Of a stretch of DNA of 64,000 nt, positions 12,000 to 24,459 are shown in pieces. The notes under the pieces are model-generated. The model had not been told where the DNA came from. It ran no database searches and saw only the letters and a program-made list of their open reading frames with translations. The stretch lies in NCBI RefSeq assembly GCF_011075055.1, contig NC_058138.1, forward strand, positions 62,001 to 126,000, given 5' to 3'. The position numbers and the translations under genes were made by a program. The stretch is from Mangifera indica (taxonomy: Eukaryota; Streptophyta; Magnoliopsida; Sapindales; Anacardiaceae). Every line of letters begins with the position of its first letter. Position 1 is the stretch's first letter.

Positions 12000-13260
12000 A
12001 GTACACAAAAGTGTATCCATCATACACAGTTGTATATGTTATTTAATCCACATAGCGAAAACCCTAAGTAAACAGGTGTGTATCTTTAAGGCAAGGCACA
12101 TAATCATGTGTCTTATACCACACAGTCGTGTGTCAATTTCCACATCCACACACTAGTGGCATTATTTTAACACGGGGAGAATTTTACCCTAAAAGCACAA
12201 GGACATGTGTCCCAAACTTTTTAGACTCCAAATTATCAAAAACCATATCCTCTGACTAACCATATTCACTTTTAGATGTATCTATTACACCACCCAATCA
12301 ATTAATCAAACTACAAGCATCATTTCACATTTGTGAACCAATAATCATCACAATAATCAAATTCATCCATATAAGTTATCATTACTCCATGCTTTGGCGA
12401 ACAATGGCAAATAACATCATGCATATACAACCCATAAATGATTCTCATGTCAATACTACCAATCAAGACTCTACAGAACCTCTTTACATTGTCAAACAGT
12501 AATATTTCTAGTATCAACACCATATATATACAAATATATAAATTCCAATACATGTTTGAATCATTCATAACATCCTATCATGATATGAGCCAACTAATTA
12601 ACAATCAATTATTAACTAACAATTCATAAACATCTTTTTTAACCAAATAATAAGTCAAAACCAACAGAATTCAACAAAACCTGCCAAGATCAAAATAGGA
12701 AAAGAAACTTCATACTTACCTTTCCTTTATTAATGTTTAGCAAGTCTTCATGTGGCTAAGATTAGTTCCCCACAAGCTTATTTGTCACCCAAGGCTCTAA
12801 ATCACTCAAAACTTTTTCTTGTCTCTCTATTTTTTTGAAGAAAATATGATGAATAATGAGTCAAACATGTTTCATGATCCTTTTTATTTTCACTCTAGAC
12901 AACGATGCACAGACATGTATCCTTAACACATGAGTGTGCATGTCGTTACACATTAAAGGCATATTTTGAAATTCCTTTGAAATGCATCCTTATCAATATT
13001 CAAATGCATTGACCACATACAAGCATGTAAACCATCATATACAGGCATGTGGATCAACGAAACTTAGCCAAAAATAAAGCAACAAATAAGAAAAGATGAT
13101 TTTACCCTTTTTCACTATACACACGGGTATGCGGCCTCCCCACACAATCGTGTGTCACCAATTTCACACATATTCAATCACTCAAACATAAATACCAAAC
13201 ACAAGGCTAAAAGACAAAAAAACCTTTGGACATGCCTACAGGTGCTATAATTGTTCATAG
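12000..13260 (-). mobile_element. Gypsy LTR relic in reverse orientation
   Basis: This is noncoding sequence with repeated cacacagtcgtgtgtcaat, acacaatcgtgtgtcacc and acacgggtatgcgg motifs, the complementary form of those in the LTR at 8334-10434. Near 12715 ttcatacttacctttccttt reads on the minus strand as a splice-donor-like GTAAGTATGAA, a usual feature of these LTRs. Both ends are worn away, so exact limits are uncertain. Confidence 0.55.
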
Positions 13261-13792
13261 GTGGTTCTCATTTCTTTACAACTTACAAACACAACATGAC
13301 ATGTCACTTGTTTTTTTTTCCCTTGGATAACCTAATTAGATCTTGAACATCGTAGTCATCTCAAATTTGATAAGGTAAATCATTTAATGTGCTTGCATTT
13401 TGCATAAATAATTATACATCATTATAACTTTGGTCAATATCCATTTGAGAATAGAAAACATCTATCAATATGTTGTAATTGGTTTATAAGTCAACTAACA
13501 ACCATCTTTGAACCATACCTTCATATTTTAAAATGTTATCAGCTTTAGTAACCCACTGTCCACCATATCTGACCATAAATATTACTTTAACCATCTTCTA
13601 TAATGATTTATATTCTAATACCACAGGAAAAAAATGATAAATTTACAGTTTTAAATTATAAACAATACAAAGATTGTGGTAGCATCTACAAAATTACCTA
13701 AACATGAAAATCATGTTTACTACTGGATTATTACATATTTAAAAAGAAACATAACAATTTAAAAACCTGAATTTTTGTCAAAAACGCACACC

Positions 13793-13823
<31 letters not shown>

Positions 13824-14351
13824 TCACACTCACACACCCACCTATACACACACACACACCATTTTCCAAGAAATCAGCACAATCTAGATTTCATTCAATC
13901 TAAACACTAAACTTGTTCATAAGTATAAAAAAAAAAAAAACAGCACATTGTATCAAAAACACAAAGATTTCATTGTGATTTGCTTGAAACTTTCAACATT
14001 AATACAAAAAAATGAAACTTCTTCTGTAAAATATAGACTGAGTAAATGAACTAACTTGGAACATGATGATCTTGTATGAAAAGTAACCCAAATTGAATAT
14101 GATGATCTTGTATTGCTACGGTTGATTTTGTCAATGAAAATTAGTGAAAGAAACTAGAGTTCATAAGGCAATGCTAATGGTATAATGGCCATAAATTTTG
14201 GGATTTAGCTAGAAAGGTATAACAAAAACAAAGTTGACTAGAAAGGTATAAGCAGGTTAAAAGGGGGTTATTTTAATTAATTTCTCTTATTGCCCTATCC
14301 GACATGTTAAATTCTGCCCTTTGAATCATAAATTCAAAAGCATCTAAACAT
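13261..14351. repeat. AT-rich region with a CA microsatellite
   Basis: A (CA)n microsatellite with ATAT interruptions lies at about 13786-13858. Near 13612 attctaataccacagg resembles a decayed reverse-orientation tRNA-iMet primer site (cf. tctgatacca), perhaps marking the start of an old minus-strand LTR, but no second copy was found. Otherwise nothing is recognised. Confidence 0.45.
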
Positions 14352-16585
14352 ATGAGTAATTCCTCACATTCATTTACTATTTATTTTTCGCATTCTAGTA
14401 ATGAAATAGTTAGAATTGTTGACGAAAGTTTCATACCAATTATTGAAAAAGTATCAATAAAAATCTCAAAAAACATTGCACTTAAATTTGTTCTTCATAT
14501 GCCTAAACTTGCTAGCAAAATCTTATTTGTGAGCAAAACAACTGAAAATCCAGACAATTGTGTTGTCTTTTACAAATCTCTTTGTGAAATCTACGACTAT
14601 AGCTCAGGAATGATGATTGACAATGCTAGGAAGATAAATGGTCTTTACTACCTTGATACCAATGTTTTTAGTAATAAAAAAGTTCACAACTTGAGAAGTG
14701 TTAGTTCTCTTCCTTCTTATGATCAAATAATTCTTTGGCATCATAGATTAAGACATCCTAGTTTTCTATATCTTAAACATTTATTTACATATTTGTTCAA
14801 AATAATGAATGTTTCATGCTACTTATACTTCAAAACTGTATTGTGCTTCAAAACCATTTTACTTGATTCATAGTAACATTTGGTTACCCCCCTAAGTCAT
14901 CACTTTAACCCGAAAAAAATTGTTTGTAACCTTTATTAATGATCATACATGATTATGTTGGATATACTTGATAAGAGAAAAATCTAAAGTAACAAATTTA
15001 TTTAAAGAATTTTTCAACATGAATGAAAGTCAATTCCAAACAAAAATTGGGATACTTTGTTCCGACAATGGGATGAAATATTTCAATAAAAGTTTAGGAA
15101 ATTTTTTAAAGAAAAAAGTTATGTAACATTATCAACCTGTTGAGATACCCCTAAACAGAATGGCATTTCTAAATGAAAAAACAAACATTTACTTGAAGTT
15201 GACCATGTTATTATATATTTTAACAAATGTTCCTAAATACTTGTGGAGTGAGATTGTTTTAACATCTTATTTGTTTAACAAGATATCCAATCAAATTTTA
15301 AAATGCACAACATCATTGGAATGTTTTAAAAAAATTTTCACAAAGTCTATAATACAATTTGTCTACCATTTAAGTTATTTGACTACATGACTTATGTGCA
15401 TATACATGGTAAATTCATATCTAAACTAGAGGCTAGAGTAGAAAAATTTTGTTTTTATAGGATATGCACCAAATAAAAAAGGCTACAAATGTTGCAACCC
15501 CATGTCAAAAAAAATACATGTCAGCATGGATGTCACATTTATTGAAAATGAACCATTTTCCAAAAATTCTCTTTAGAAGGAGAAAGAAAAAGAGGAAGAT
15601 AATTTTTGGAATGTAGTTTTTCTACCAAACACAATTCTTGAACAAACTTCAACAAACATAAATTCATTTTTTGATCATGGAAAACAAAGCAATCCAAGTT
15701 CAACTTTGCCAAACATTATTGATTCACAATCAAGGGGGAAACACTACAACAAAAATAAATTAATTATGAGCTTCTGGTTTATAATAGGAAAAAAATTCAT
15801 TCAAATGAGAGTGACCTACCTAACACATTAGAACAAGGCCAATCTAAATCTTAGAGTGATGAGCTTACAAATCTTCTAAGTAACTTTTATGCACCAACTT
15901 TCACTCTTAATAAGCCTTCAGATCTTGATATTCCTATAACTCTTTGGAAAGGCGTTCGTTCTTGTACCAATCATTCCATTACAAAATATGTGTCTTACAA
16001 AATTAAATCTCTCAAAAAACCATAGGGTTTTTACTTATATAATCTTTCACCTGTTTATTCCAAGAAACATACAAGAAGCTTTAGACGATCATAATTGGAA
16101 AGCAACAATTTTGAAAGAGATGAATGCTCTAAGGAAAATTTCTACTTGGGAGATAGTTGACTTGCCCAAAGACAAGAAGAATTGTATGATACAAATGGGT
16201 GTTCATAGTGAGGTGTGATACAAATGGGAACATAGAAAGATGCAAGACCGACTTAGTGGCCAAAGGCTTTACACAAACTTATTGGATTGATTATCAGAAG
16301 ACTTTTGCCCCTATTGGAAAGTTAAATTTAATCCAAGTCATACTATCCTTAGTAACAACTTTCAATTGTCCTCTACATTAGTTGGACCATAAAAATGTAT
16401 TCCCAAATGGAGACATGAAAGAGGCAGTTTTTATGAGTTTATCTCCCAAATTTGAAGAGATATTTAGCACTGGTAAGGTCTATAGGTTAAAAAAGCTCTT
16501 ATATGGTCCCAAGTAGTCTTCTAAAGCATGGTTCAAATACTCTGGAAAGGCAATAAAAAGTCACATGTAAATTCAAATTCAAGTG
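14352..16585 (+). pseudogene. Ty1/copia pol, left part (host of a nested insertion)
   Basis: A fairly intact 173-residue frame at 14352-14873 is the protease to GAG-pre-integrase region: DESFIPIIEKVSIKIS, LHMPKLASKILFVSKTT, INGLYYLDT and ILWHHRLRHPSFLYLKHLF. Decayed integrase follows (NRMAFLNEKTNIYLKL, then TNVPKYLWSEIVLTSYLFN at 15160-15290). RT begins near 16040 (PRNIQEALDDHNWKATILKE, MNALRKISTWEIVDLPKDKK) and continues as DLVAKGFTQTYWIDYQKTFA and KEAVFMSLSPKF to KSHM, where the insertion at 16591 interrupts it. RT resumes at 23068. Gag and a 5' LTR were not identified. Confidence 0.85.
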
Positions 16586-16590
16586 GATCA
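16586..16590. repeat. Target-site duplication GATCA (left)
   Basis: GATCA lies directly before the TGTAAGATTT terminus and is repeated directly after the other LTR at 23068-23072. In the host copia RT the site encodes the Asp-His of the DHT motif, and a single copy restores the reading order. Confidence 0.9.
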
Positions 16591-17083
16591 TGTAAGATTT
16601 ATTTGGCAAAACATAATAAAATAAATCATCCAATTATAATCCTAAGATCTATGCATAGATTATAAAATATTGAATTAAACTTTAGGATTTTAGAAATACC
16701 TAGATCTTTATGCAATTTGAAACTGAAAAACCTATTGAAATCACCTAAAATTATCTATCAAGATCACCTCTTGATGTGACTAAGTCTTCTACTCCAGAAA
16801 CCTCCCTAAATGACAACTTTGAATGGGTAAGCTATATTGTATTTATACTGTACTAGGTTTTGGAGTTAGGACCTAGCCAATTTATAGTAGGTTAATTAAC
16901 CTCCCATTAAGGTCTAATAAACCTTAAGGCCCACACTTGTGCTGTCCACCCAGATCATAACCTTTAAGTGTATTGAGTTTATCTTTATTGATCACTTAAG
17001 CTCATCTTTAAACTAGCATTAGACTATTTAATTACCCGGTTTTATTAAACCAATCTTTAGCCTACATCAAGAAATTTCTAACA
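16591..17083 (-). mobile_element. 3' LTR of nested minus-strand copia element
   Basis: The 493-bp LTR reads TGTTAGAAATTTC...AAATCTTACA on the minus strand. It matches the LTR at 22585-23067 along its length with scattered differences. The neighbouring purine tract at 17084-17098 and the primer site next to the other LTR fix the orientation. Confidence 0.92.
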
Positions 17084-17098
17084 TTCTCCCACTTGGGT
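17084..17098 (-). promoter_or_regulatory. Polypurine tract
   Basis: On the minus strand this reads CCCAAGTGGGAGAA, directly before the TGTTAGAA start of the 3' LTR. AAGTGGGAGAA before TGTT is the typical plus-strand primer of many plant copia elements. Confidence 0.85.
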
Positions 17099-18189
17099 AA
17101 TATTAATTATTTTATTTTATTTTAAGAAAAAGAAAACAATTTTGACTCTCGGGTAATTAACATTTTTAACTTTAAGTAGCCACTATTTTAAAAAACAAAA
17201 TAGTCCAAAGATAAATTATACTTTAATAAACAATCCAATTAATATGACTGTTAATAATGAACCAAGACATTACTTATGTCTTTTATCAACATAAGATTTT
17301 CCTTGATCACAATTACTACTAATCAAATCAACACGGATCAAATTTGGGAGTATGGCAAAAATAACACCCAACAATGTGATCACAAACATGTTCTATATCT
17401 CTGTCAATCATCTTTATGATTTCTCTTTAACCTTATATTTCAAGAGAAACAAGAGAAATTCTGTTACTTCCAACGAAGTCTGTATGTTTCAAACTTGCTC
17501 GAGACTCGTGAAACATATACATACAACTATCATACTCAAGAGAAACCTTATCTTGAGACACATGTTATACACATCCATAGACAAAATATGTCAATATGAT
17601 CATGATCAATGAATAAAGAAATAATAAATAACAAAACATATCAATAAAACATTGATAACAAAAAACTCCTACTAACCCTACATGTCAAAAGACCTTAAAT
17701 ACGTTTATATTTTTAATATGACTTTATGAGTTATAGAACTTATTCCTTTGGTTAGGGGTTCAACCTTCATCAACTTTGCATTATATTTTAGCTTAATGTC
17801 TCATTTCTTTATGAGGTTTTTTATTGTAATATATTTTATTTTGTATGTTTGAATATACTAGTGGTTTTTTACTTAATTGCACTGCTTTAAAGTTGACACT
17901 GAGTAGTTTATTCAAGTAATCCTTCAACCATATGCTTAAGAAACAACTTTATGGTAAGCTACAAATTGAATGTTTATAGTTAAGGCTGCTGCACACTACT
18001 ACTTAGTACTTTTCCAAATCTGGCTTATTCAACAAGTATAAGATTATATCCTGAAATAGACTTTAGATCATCTTTATAACTACCAAAATTTGATCTTTTG
18101 TAAGCATCTCATTACCTCTTAAACCACAATCTAATAATCAACCTTGGATTTGAGAGGTGTAAATCGAGAACCATAAATATAAAAGTAAC

Positions 18190-18560
18190 TTGTATATTCA
18201 TCAACCTTCAAGTAGTATCATTATAAGAGACATTTCAAATGGATTCCCTTTCAACCTCATTCTTCATACAATGTTTTATGTCAAGCTTATCTCATTTCAC
18301 AACAGGAATATTGCTTGCCCTACAATTTTTCATGTTGAGCATTTTAAGCACACGTTTCAAGTATGCATTTTAGATAAACCACTAAGTTCACGAGTCCTTT
18401 CATAGTGGATCTTCATATCAAGAACAAATGATGTATTTTGAAGATCCTTCACATCATATATCTTAGATAAGATTGAGTTAATCTCATAGAACAAATTCAT
18501 ATTGCCACTATCAATATATTGAACCATACTATAAAATAAATTTGCTCTCACTGATTTTCA
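18190..18560 (-). pseudogene. Copia reverse transcriptase fragment (nested element)
   Basis: Minus-strand translation gives LNSILSKIYDVKDLQNTSFV, LDMKIHYERTRELSGLSKMH and, after a stop, KRVLKMLNMKNCRASNIPVV and MKNEVERES. This is the RT region following the YVDD box in Tnt1-type copia elements (cf. the family motifs FxMKDxG, GLSQxxYI, VLKRFxM, TPVxKGD). Stops and a frameshift are present. RNase H would lie between here and 17099 but is not legible. Confidence 0.75.
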
Positions 18561-20039
18561 TATTCCTATATTGATCTATTTCATTTTATATGAAGTTATG
18601 AGCCATTGCACTTTATTAAATCTGAGATACTATTGTCAATACATTTATTTAACTATAGATAGACTTCTCAAGATCATATACCAAATGTTTCATCCCTTAT
18701 GCTTTTGATAAAACTGACTTCACCATACAAACTTCTTTACTAAAGCTTTTATTCAAAGAGACAACTTTGATAATCACCTATTATAACTCTAATCCAAATG
18801 AGCTTTCAATGTCATAGGGTCTCCTTTGTTGAGATATGAATATAAAAATTCTTGATGATAGCAAATCATCATTTTATAATAGACAATCCTATCAAAATTT
18901 TTATACCTTCATAAACTGTATTTGACTTATCTACTTTAAGATTAGCTGTCAATTATTTAAGGAAATGTCTTTTAAGGTGATCTTAGATTTCATTAGACTT
19001 TGTAATCTTTATTGACTCCCACTATTGATTTTAGCCATGACATTATCAAATCTTATAACATTTCAAGAATTGGACGTCAATCACTTTAGTACCTTAATTG
19101 GGGTAATAACTTTGACATATATATAAAGAAATCCATTAAGAAAATACTAAGTTATTTTGACAACTTTACCCCATAAACACTTACGCACATTTACTTATCA
19201 TTGTAACTTTAAGCCTAAGATTAAGTTTTATAGTAATACCATTTTGGAGTCCCAAAATCTTGAAAATTTTAATAAAATATCCATTATGACCATATTTCTA
19301 ACATTAATGTCCATACAATTTTCAAACCTAAACGTGGACCTCACTTACCTAGCCTTTATCTATTGATCAACTTCACATTTAAAACCTTAACCTTATTTAG
19401 TTAATCAAAACTAATACTTCTTATTATTGTTCTTCCTTCATAATTAAGGATCGTTTGAACAACCTAGTCTACCATTAAGGCTCCTTCACTTTATGCATTC
19501 TTTATTCAAGAACATTTATGAATTAGATTAATAGTACTTCATATAAGATTATAAACCATAACTAATCTTAATTTGATTGAAGTCAAAAGTAACTCTTATG
19601 GTGCCTTTTGAAAACTAACACATATCCATCAATTTTTGACTCCTTTGGGACCATCATACTTTCTTAGAGTCTTACTAATTAAAGAGTATCTCCAATATTG
19701 TGAGATATTTAGTAATCCTCAAGATAAACCTCCAATGAGGTAATCATCAAGAGATTCTTTATGACAAGCAACTTTAACTTAATGGATTTCTCCCACTCAA
19801 CCTTGAATCCTTTTATTCAATTGGGCCTTCATCTTGAGCTTAAATGGTTCATTAACTCACTAGGCCGAAAATATATCCTTAATTAGCAGTGCAAAATCAA
19901 CTTTTATCTTTAACTCTTTAAAGTTAAAGTCAATTAGGACCTCAATTGTGGCTTTATTATTATTGTTCACAATAATGAAATCTATCAGTGATGGGACGCA
20001 ATAAGTAATATCATTGGCAACAAATAGCTTGAAAACTTT

Positions 20040-21075
20040 ATAAGTTATTATTCATGAAGGTTCCAGACGCATCATCATATAAGCACATTTGGGTAGATAA
20101 TACAACATGCAATTAGAATCCTCGAGCATAAGGTTACAAATAAGAAGAATAAATAACTTTTGGAAAGTTTATCACCTTTAGGCAAATAAACCCCCTAGGT
20201 TATTGCTCCCTTTCAGACCAATAGAGAAAACATATGTCAATTGAAAAATTACAACCACCTTTGGGTGAATTGAATTTTTCATGACCAATGCAATTTCACA
20301 AACAACTTATGCGACCATCAATTTAACACACAATAACCACCTTTGGGCAAGAAATTGTATGTGTTAATTAAAGAATGTCTCTTTCACGGAATATAGAAAT
20401 TTTACAAGCTTTAATGAATACATCATTTTGGCAATTAAACATTTTGACAACTTACAATAATTTCTATCGAGACTAAATAATATTGCCAAAATTAAGATTT
20501 CATGAGATACAATACTAAATTATCTTTGACAATCTTAATTAAGTATTGCAATAAATTTGCATTGGGCAATAATTAAAATAGCTTTAAAACTATATAAGTC
20601 ATACCTCATAGGGATTCCAGGTGCATCATCATTAAATCAACTTTGAGCAGAAACATGACATGCTATTAGGATCCCAAATACAAGGTTAAAGTCATATGAG
20701 GACTTTCTAAACATGTGGTTTTCAAAAGAAATATCACCTTTGGGCAGATAAAACTTTTTAAACCATTGTTCCTCTTCTATTTAATAGGGAAACACATGTT
20801 AATTGAATAAGCCCAATCACCTTTGGGTGCATGGAATTCTTTATAACCAGTACATTTTCAAAATTAACCTTACGTATCAAAATCAAAGAATGTATCATTA
20901 CCAAATGAAAAATTTTGTGAGTCTCAACAATATACCACTTTGGTGATTAACATCATAAGAACTCATAAAATATTCCAATGACACTAAATATTATTGCCCT
21001 AAGTAAGATCTCATGAGACATAATACTTTATTGTTTCTAACAATCTTCTTTAAATTGTTGCATTTATCCCAATAA
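20040..21075. repeat. Two tandem ~550-bp units inside the nested copia element
   Basis: The first unit runs from about 20040 to 20590 and the second from about 20595 to 21075. Shared anchors include ccaggtgcatcatcat / ccagacgcatcatcat, tatcacctttgggcagataa / tatcacctttaggcaaataa, caatcacctttgggtgcatg, attattgcc and tcatgagacataatac. A cacctttgggc motif occurs about five times. The segment lies in the presumed gag-side half of the element. Its meaning is unknown, but a local duplication after or before insertion explains it. Confidence 0.7.
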
Positions 21076-22570
21076 ACAATATTTTTTTTTTTTAACTTTA
21101 AGGGGGTACTTCATGCCACAATAGTTAACTTAAAATTCAATTCATCTCAAATGGAGGCTTATAAGGTGTCCAGCATGTCTTTATATGTCACAATAAGTCA
21201 TTCACATACAACCATATACCATGATAAACTATCGATGCACTCATTTGCACTCCTTAAATGCCTTTACACACCAATGTGTGCATAACCAAACTTTTGTGCT
21301 CCTACATGCACCCTAGAAAACCATTCACATACACATCAGTACTCTCAAAACCTTTAAAACTCTATCATGTGCAATAACGTGACCTAGAAAAACTTTGAAA
21401 CCTTATTACATGCGTTGACATACTTTTAGAATACCCTAAAGGCTACTTACACTTACCAAAAATCTACACATTGGTTTAGAGATTGTTAGTTTGCTAATTA
21501 AACGATGTCAATATACTACACAAGCCTAAGGAGCCCTTACATACACTATATTGCACTCCAAGGATGTTTCATACACCAACACACTTCATAATCGTTATGC
21601 ACGCGCTATCACATGCCTCCTATATACACCCATATGATTCACACGCTATCAGAGAGGTCTTACACGCATTAATGCACAACTTATTTACCTGCGTGATAAA
21701 ACTTTACACGTGAAATACACGTGCCATCAATTGGATTCAAGTAGATAGACTCGGGTACGGTTCTAGAAGTCATTCGACCTGGTTTGACTTTGACCAAATT
21801 GATCTAACCTTATGCCATTACGAGCCAAAATTTCATGTTCATACCTGTTGACCCGAGATTTATAGAAACCCTAGGTTACCCAATTCTTCACTTTAATGTC
21901 TTAATCTCTAACCTTCGTTCATCTATTCCATCTGATTCTAAAGGGCTTTTAAGGTTTGGCAATCTGCAGTTTATATCGACTGATTAATAAGTCAGATTTG
22001 TGCTAGTAAGTAGTAGCAAATTAAGGAAGAGACAATGATGCTGACGGACAGTTTTGCTCCTTGTTCCGGTATCAATCAGTACTTTCGATTGAAGGAGTAT
22101 GGGTGAGAGGTCATGACTCACCTCGACAGTGGCTCATATGCCTTCAATTTCACTAGAAATTGCACCAAAAATTTGGCTGCATGTGGCAATGATTCAAGTC
22201 CAATTTTAGTAGGTAAAAAGCTTTCGATTCAAAATTATACATACCGGATTTAAATTCAATCTCATATTACTAAAATCAGACAATTTATAACACCAATTTC
22301 AATATTTGATAGATTAATTTGAATTCCCAATTTCAAAAGTAAACCAAAATAAATCCTAATTGGATTTTAATAAACCCTAATTTGAAATTGAATCAGTCCC
22401 AAAAAAAAAAATTAAGCCTTACTCCTGAGTCAGAAAACCTTAATTCAGAAATAGAATTATTAAAGACAATAATTTAAAAAAAAAACTTTAAAACACTAGA
22501 TTTAAGGTTTTGAAAATATAATTTTAGAGTTTAATTCCCAAATTCAGATTTCATAACCGAATGCATATTT

Positions 22571-22582
22571 GCTCTGATACCA
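22571..22582 (-). promoter_or_regulatory. Primer binding site, tRNA-iMet type
   Basis: On the minus strand TGGTATCAGAGC lies two bases after the LTR end (CTTACA). It is the standard plant initiator-Met tRNA primer site and shows that the element reads on the minus strand. Confidence 0.92.
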
Positions 22583-22584
22583 CA

Positions 22585-23067
22585 TGTAAGATTTATTTGG
22601 CAAAACATAATAAAATAAGTCATCCAATTATAATCCTAAGATCTACGCATATATCAGAAAATACTGAATTAAACTTTAGAATTTTAGAAATACCTGGATC
22701 TTTATGCAATTTGAAACTGAAAAACCTATTGAAATCACCTGAAATTATCTGTTAAGATCATCTCTCGATGTGACTAGGTCTTCTACTCCAGAAATCTCTC
22801 TAAATGACAGCTTTGAATGGGTAAGTTATACTGCATTAGGTTTTGGAGTAGGAACCTAACCAATTTATAGTAGGTTAATTGACCCCCCAATAAACCTTAA
22901 GGCCCACACTTGTGCTGTCCACCCAGATCATAACCTTTAAATGTATTGAACTTATCTTTATTGATCACTTAAGCTCATCTTTAAACTAGCATTGGACTAT
23001 TTAACTACCCGATTTTATTAAACCAAAATCATAATTAATGTTAACCCACATCAGGAAATTTCTAATA
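22585..23067 (-). mobile_element. 5' LTR of nested copia element
   Basis: The 483-bp LTR is homologous to 16591-17083 and is followed on the plus strand by the second GATCA copy (23068-23072). It lacks about 10 bp around gtctaataaaccttaagg relative to its partner. Confidence 0.92.
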
Positions 23068-23345
23068 GATCATACTATGCTCTACAAATATTCAAGTGGA
23101 AGAAAAATTGTTGTCTTGATTGTGTATGTGTATGATATAATCTTAACTGGCAATGATAAGGTTGATTGAACTGTAAAAATTAAAGAAAACTCTTGCTAGT
23201 GACTTTGAAATCAAGAACTTGGTAGGCTAAAGTATTTCCTTGGGATGGAGTTTGCTAGATCCAAGGAATATATTTTCATATGTCAGTAAAAATACATGTT
23301 TGATTTACTTGGTGAGAAAAGTTTGCTAGGATATAAAGTAGTTGA
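23068..23345 (+). pseudogene. Ty1/copia RT, right part after nested insertion
   Basis: The host copia RT resumes with DHTMLYKYSSGRKIVVLIVY, VYDIILTGNDK, LASDFEIKNL, LKYFLGMEFARSKEYIF and KYMFDLLGEKSLLGYK. The catalytic YVDD is changed to YVYD. It continues exactly from the sequence broken at 16585, proving the nesting. The copy ends near 23345 against an unrelated gypsy LTR piece, so RNase H and the 3' LTR are missing. Confidence 0.88.
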
Positions 23346-23364
23346 AACAGTAATTGAAATATAA

Positions 23365-23990
23365 AACCCCCTCTAAAAGTACTATCCTTCGAAGGGAAAC
23401 GTCATTAAATTGACTATTTTGAGTATCTATTTAATCTAAAACACGTAATAAATTCATGAAATAGTTGAATAAAACCTCATTTATTAAACTTTGAAATATT
23501 ACTAAAATACACTTGTCAAACCAAGCCGGAAGTGTTCAAAAGTGTCCAATCTTACAAATATAAACTGAAAATCATAATACATATATATATAGTCAAATAC
23601 AATCATAGAATCAAAATGAAATAAAGAATAATAAAAACTAAAATGACTAGAATGCCCTCACAGCTCTATACCCGTTACCATCACTTGTCTCATAGCCATC
23701 ATAATCACATGTACCTACACAAATGAAAGTAAGTGAATAAGTAACAAAACACTTAGCAAATAGGATACTATACTATTAACTTTTATTGAATTCTCCAAAA
23801 TGTCTTTGATCTCTATCCATACAATCTTTGTTATCTAGGTCAGCATTAAACTCTCTAATGATGATGGTGGGTCTTGTATGTAATCTTTGAGTTGAAATTG
23901 TACTCTAAAGAATGTCTAGCCTACATATGTTAACTTTTAGATCGAACTATATGTTGTTTGGTCACTGAGGAATCACTCCCTATAAGACAC
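23365..23990 (-). mobile_element. Gypsy LTR fragment, reverse orientation
   Basis: It shares ordered motifs with the LTR at 49738-51683: ctaaaagtactatcc / ctaaaagtactttcc at the start, atgccctcacagctctatac / atgccctcaacagctctatg, aagtaagtgaataagtaaca, and actattaacttttat. The downstream half of the LTR is lost. Confidence 0.7.
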
Positions 23991-24019
23991 TTTATGGTAG
24001 GAGATGTTGTTCTCATTTA

Positions 24020-24215
24020 CACGGAGAGGACCAATCAGGTGTTAGAGGATATATTAAGAGCTTGTTGTTTAGACCATAAGGCTATTTAGGTTAAGATGTT
24101 GTCTTTAATGGACTTCGTCTATAATAATAGTTATCAAACAACGATTCAGATAGTGCCCTATGAAGCACCTTATAATAGGATATGTCATTCTCCTCTACAC
24201 TGGGATGAGTTCCAA
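24020..24215 (+). pseudogene. Gypsy integrase fragment
   Basis: The translated run ERTNQVLEDILRACCLDHKA, then LMDFVYNNSYQTTIQIVPYE and APYNR, SPLHWDEF matches the C-terminal part of the integrase core of Ty3/gypsy elements (family form YNNSYQxTIxMxPYEALYGR). It is about 65 codons with one stop, bounded by LTR-derived sequence on both sides. Confidence 0.8.
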
Positions 24216-24459
24216 TGCAATATTGTGTGTCACCCAAAACTCATACCTTAAGTTTTTAATCATGGACAAAGTGGCAATGACATATGAGCATGGCCTCCCT
24301 GTATAAGGTCGTGTGTCACCCAAAACTCATACTTTGACTTTTCAATTATACTAAATCTTTCATATAATAATTAATTTTATGGGAGCTCTAAAATGTTCCT
24401 CACATTCTCCACATGAGATTATGACATTAGGTTTTACACTAGTTGATGGCAATCTTATT
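24216..24459. repeat. LTR-derived sequence with short direct repeat
   Basis: The phrase gtgtgtcacccaaaactcat occurs twice (24220 and 24310) within an AT-rich stretch that carries the gypsy-LTR-type ggtcgtgtgtcaccc motif. No gene. Confidence 0.5.

Larger units (their letters stand above)
16591..23067 (-). mobile_element. Complete nested Ty1/copia retrotransposon (degenerate)
   Basis: This 6.5-kb element has two LTRs, a primer site, a polypurine tract and a 5-bp target duplication, inserted in the RT gene of another copia element in the opposite orientation. Its own coding capacity is lost. The clearest remnant is RT at 18190-18560. The interior between the primer site and RT (about 4 kb) should have held gag, protease and integrase but is riddled with stops. 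LTR divergence (several substitutions and small indels) indicates an old insertion. Confidence 0.9.

Noticed and set aside
13611..13640. Reverse-orientation primer site and LTR start of another copia element
   Set aside because: Only a partial match to the initiator-Met primer site and no second LTR copy in the neighbourhood; kept as a remark only.
15745..15775. CACTACAACAAAAATAAATT as a possible CACTA left end
   Set aside because: It lies inside the linker between integrase and RT of a copia element, with no subterminal repeats and no partner end; chance match.
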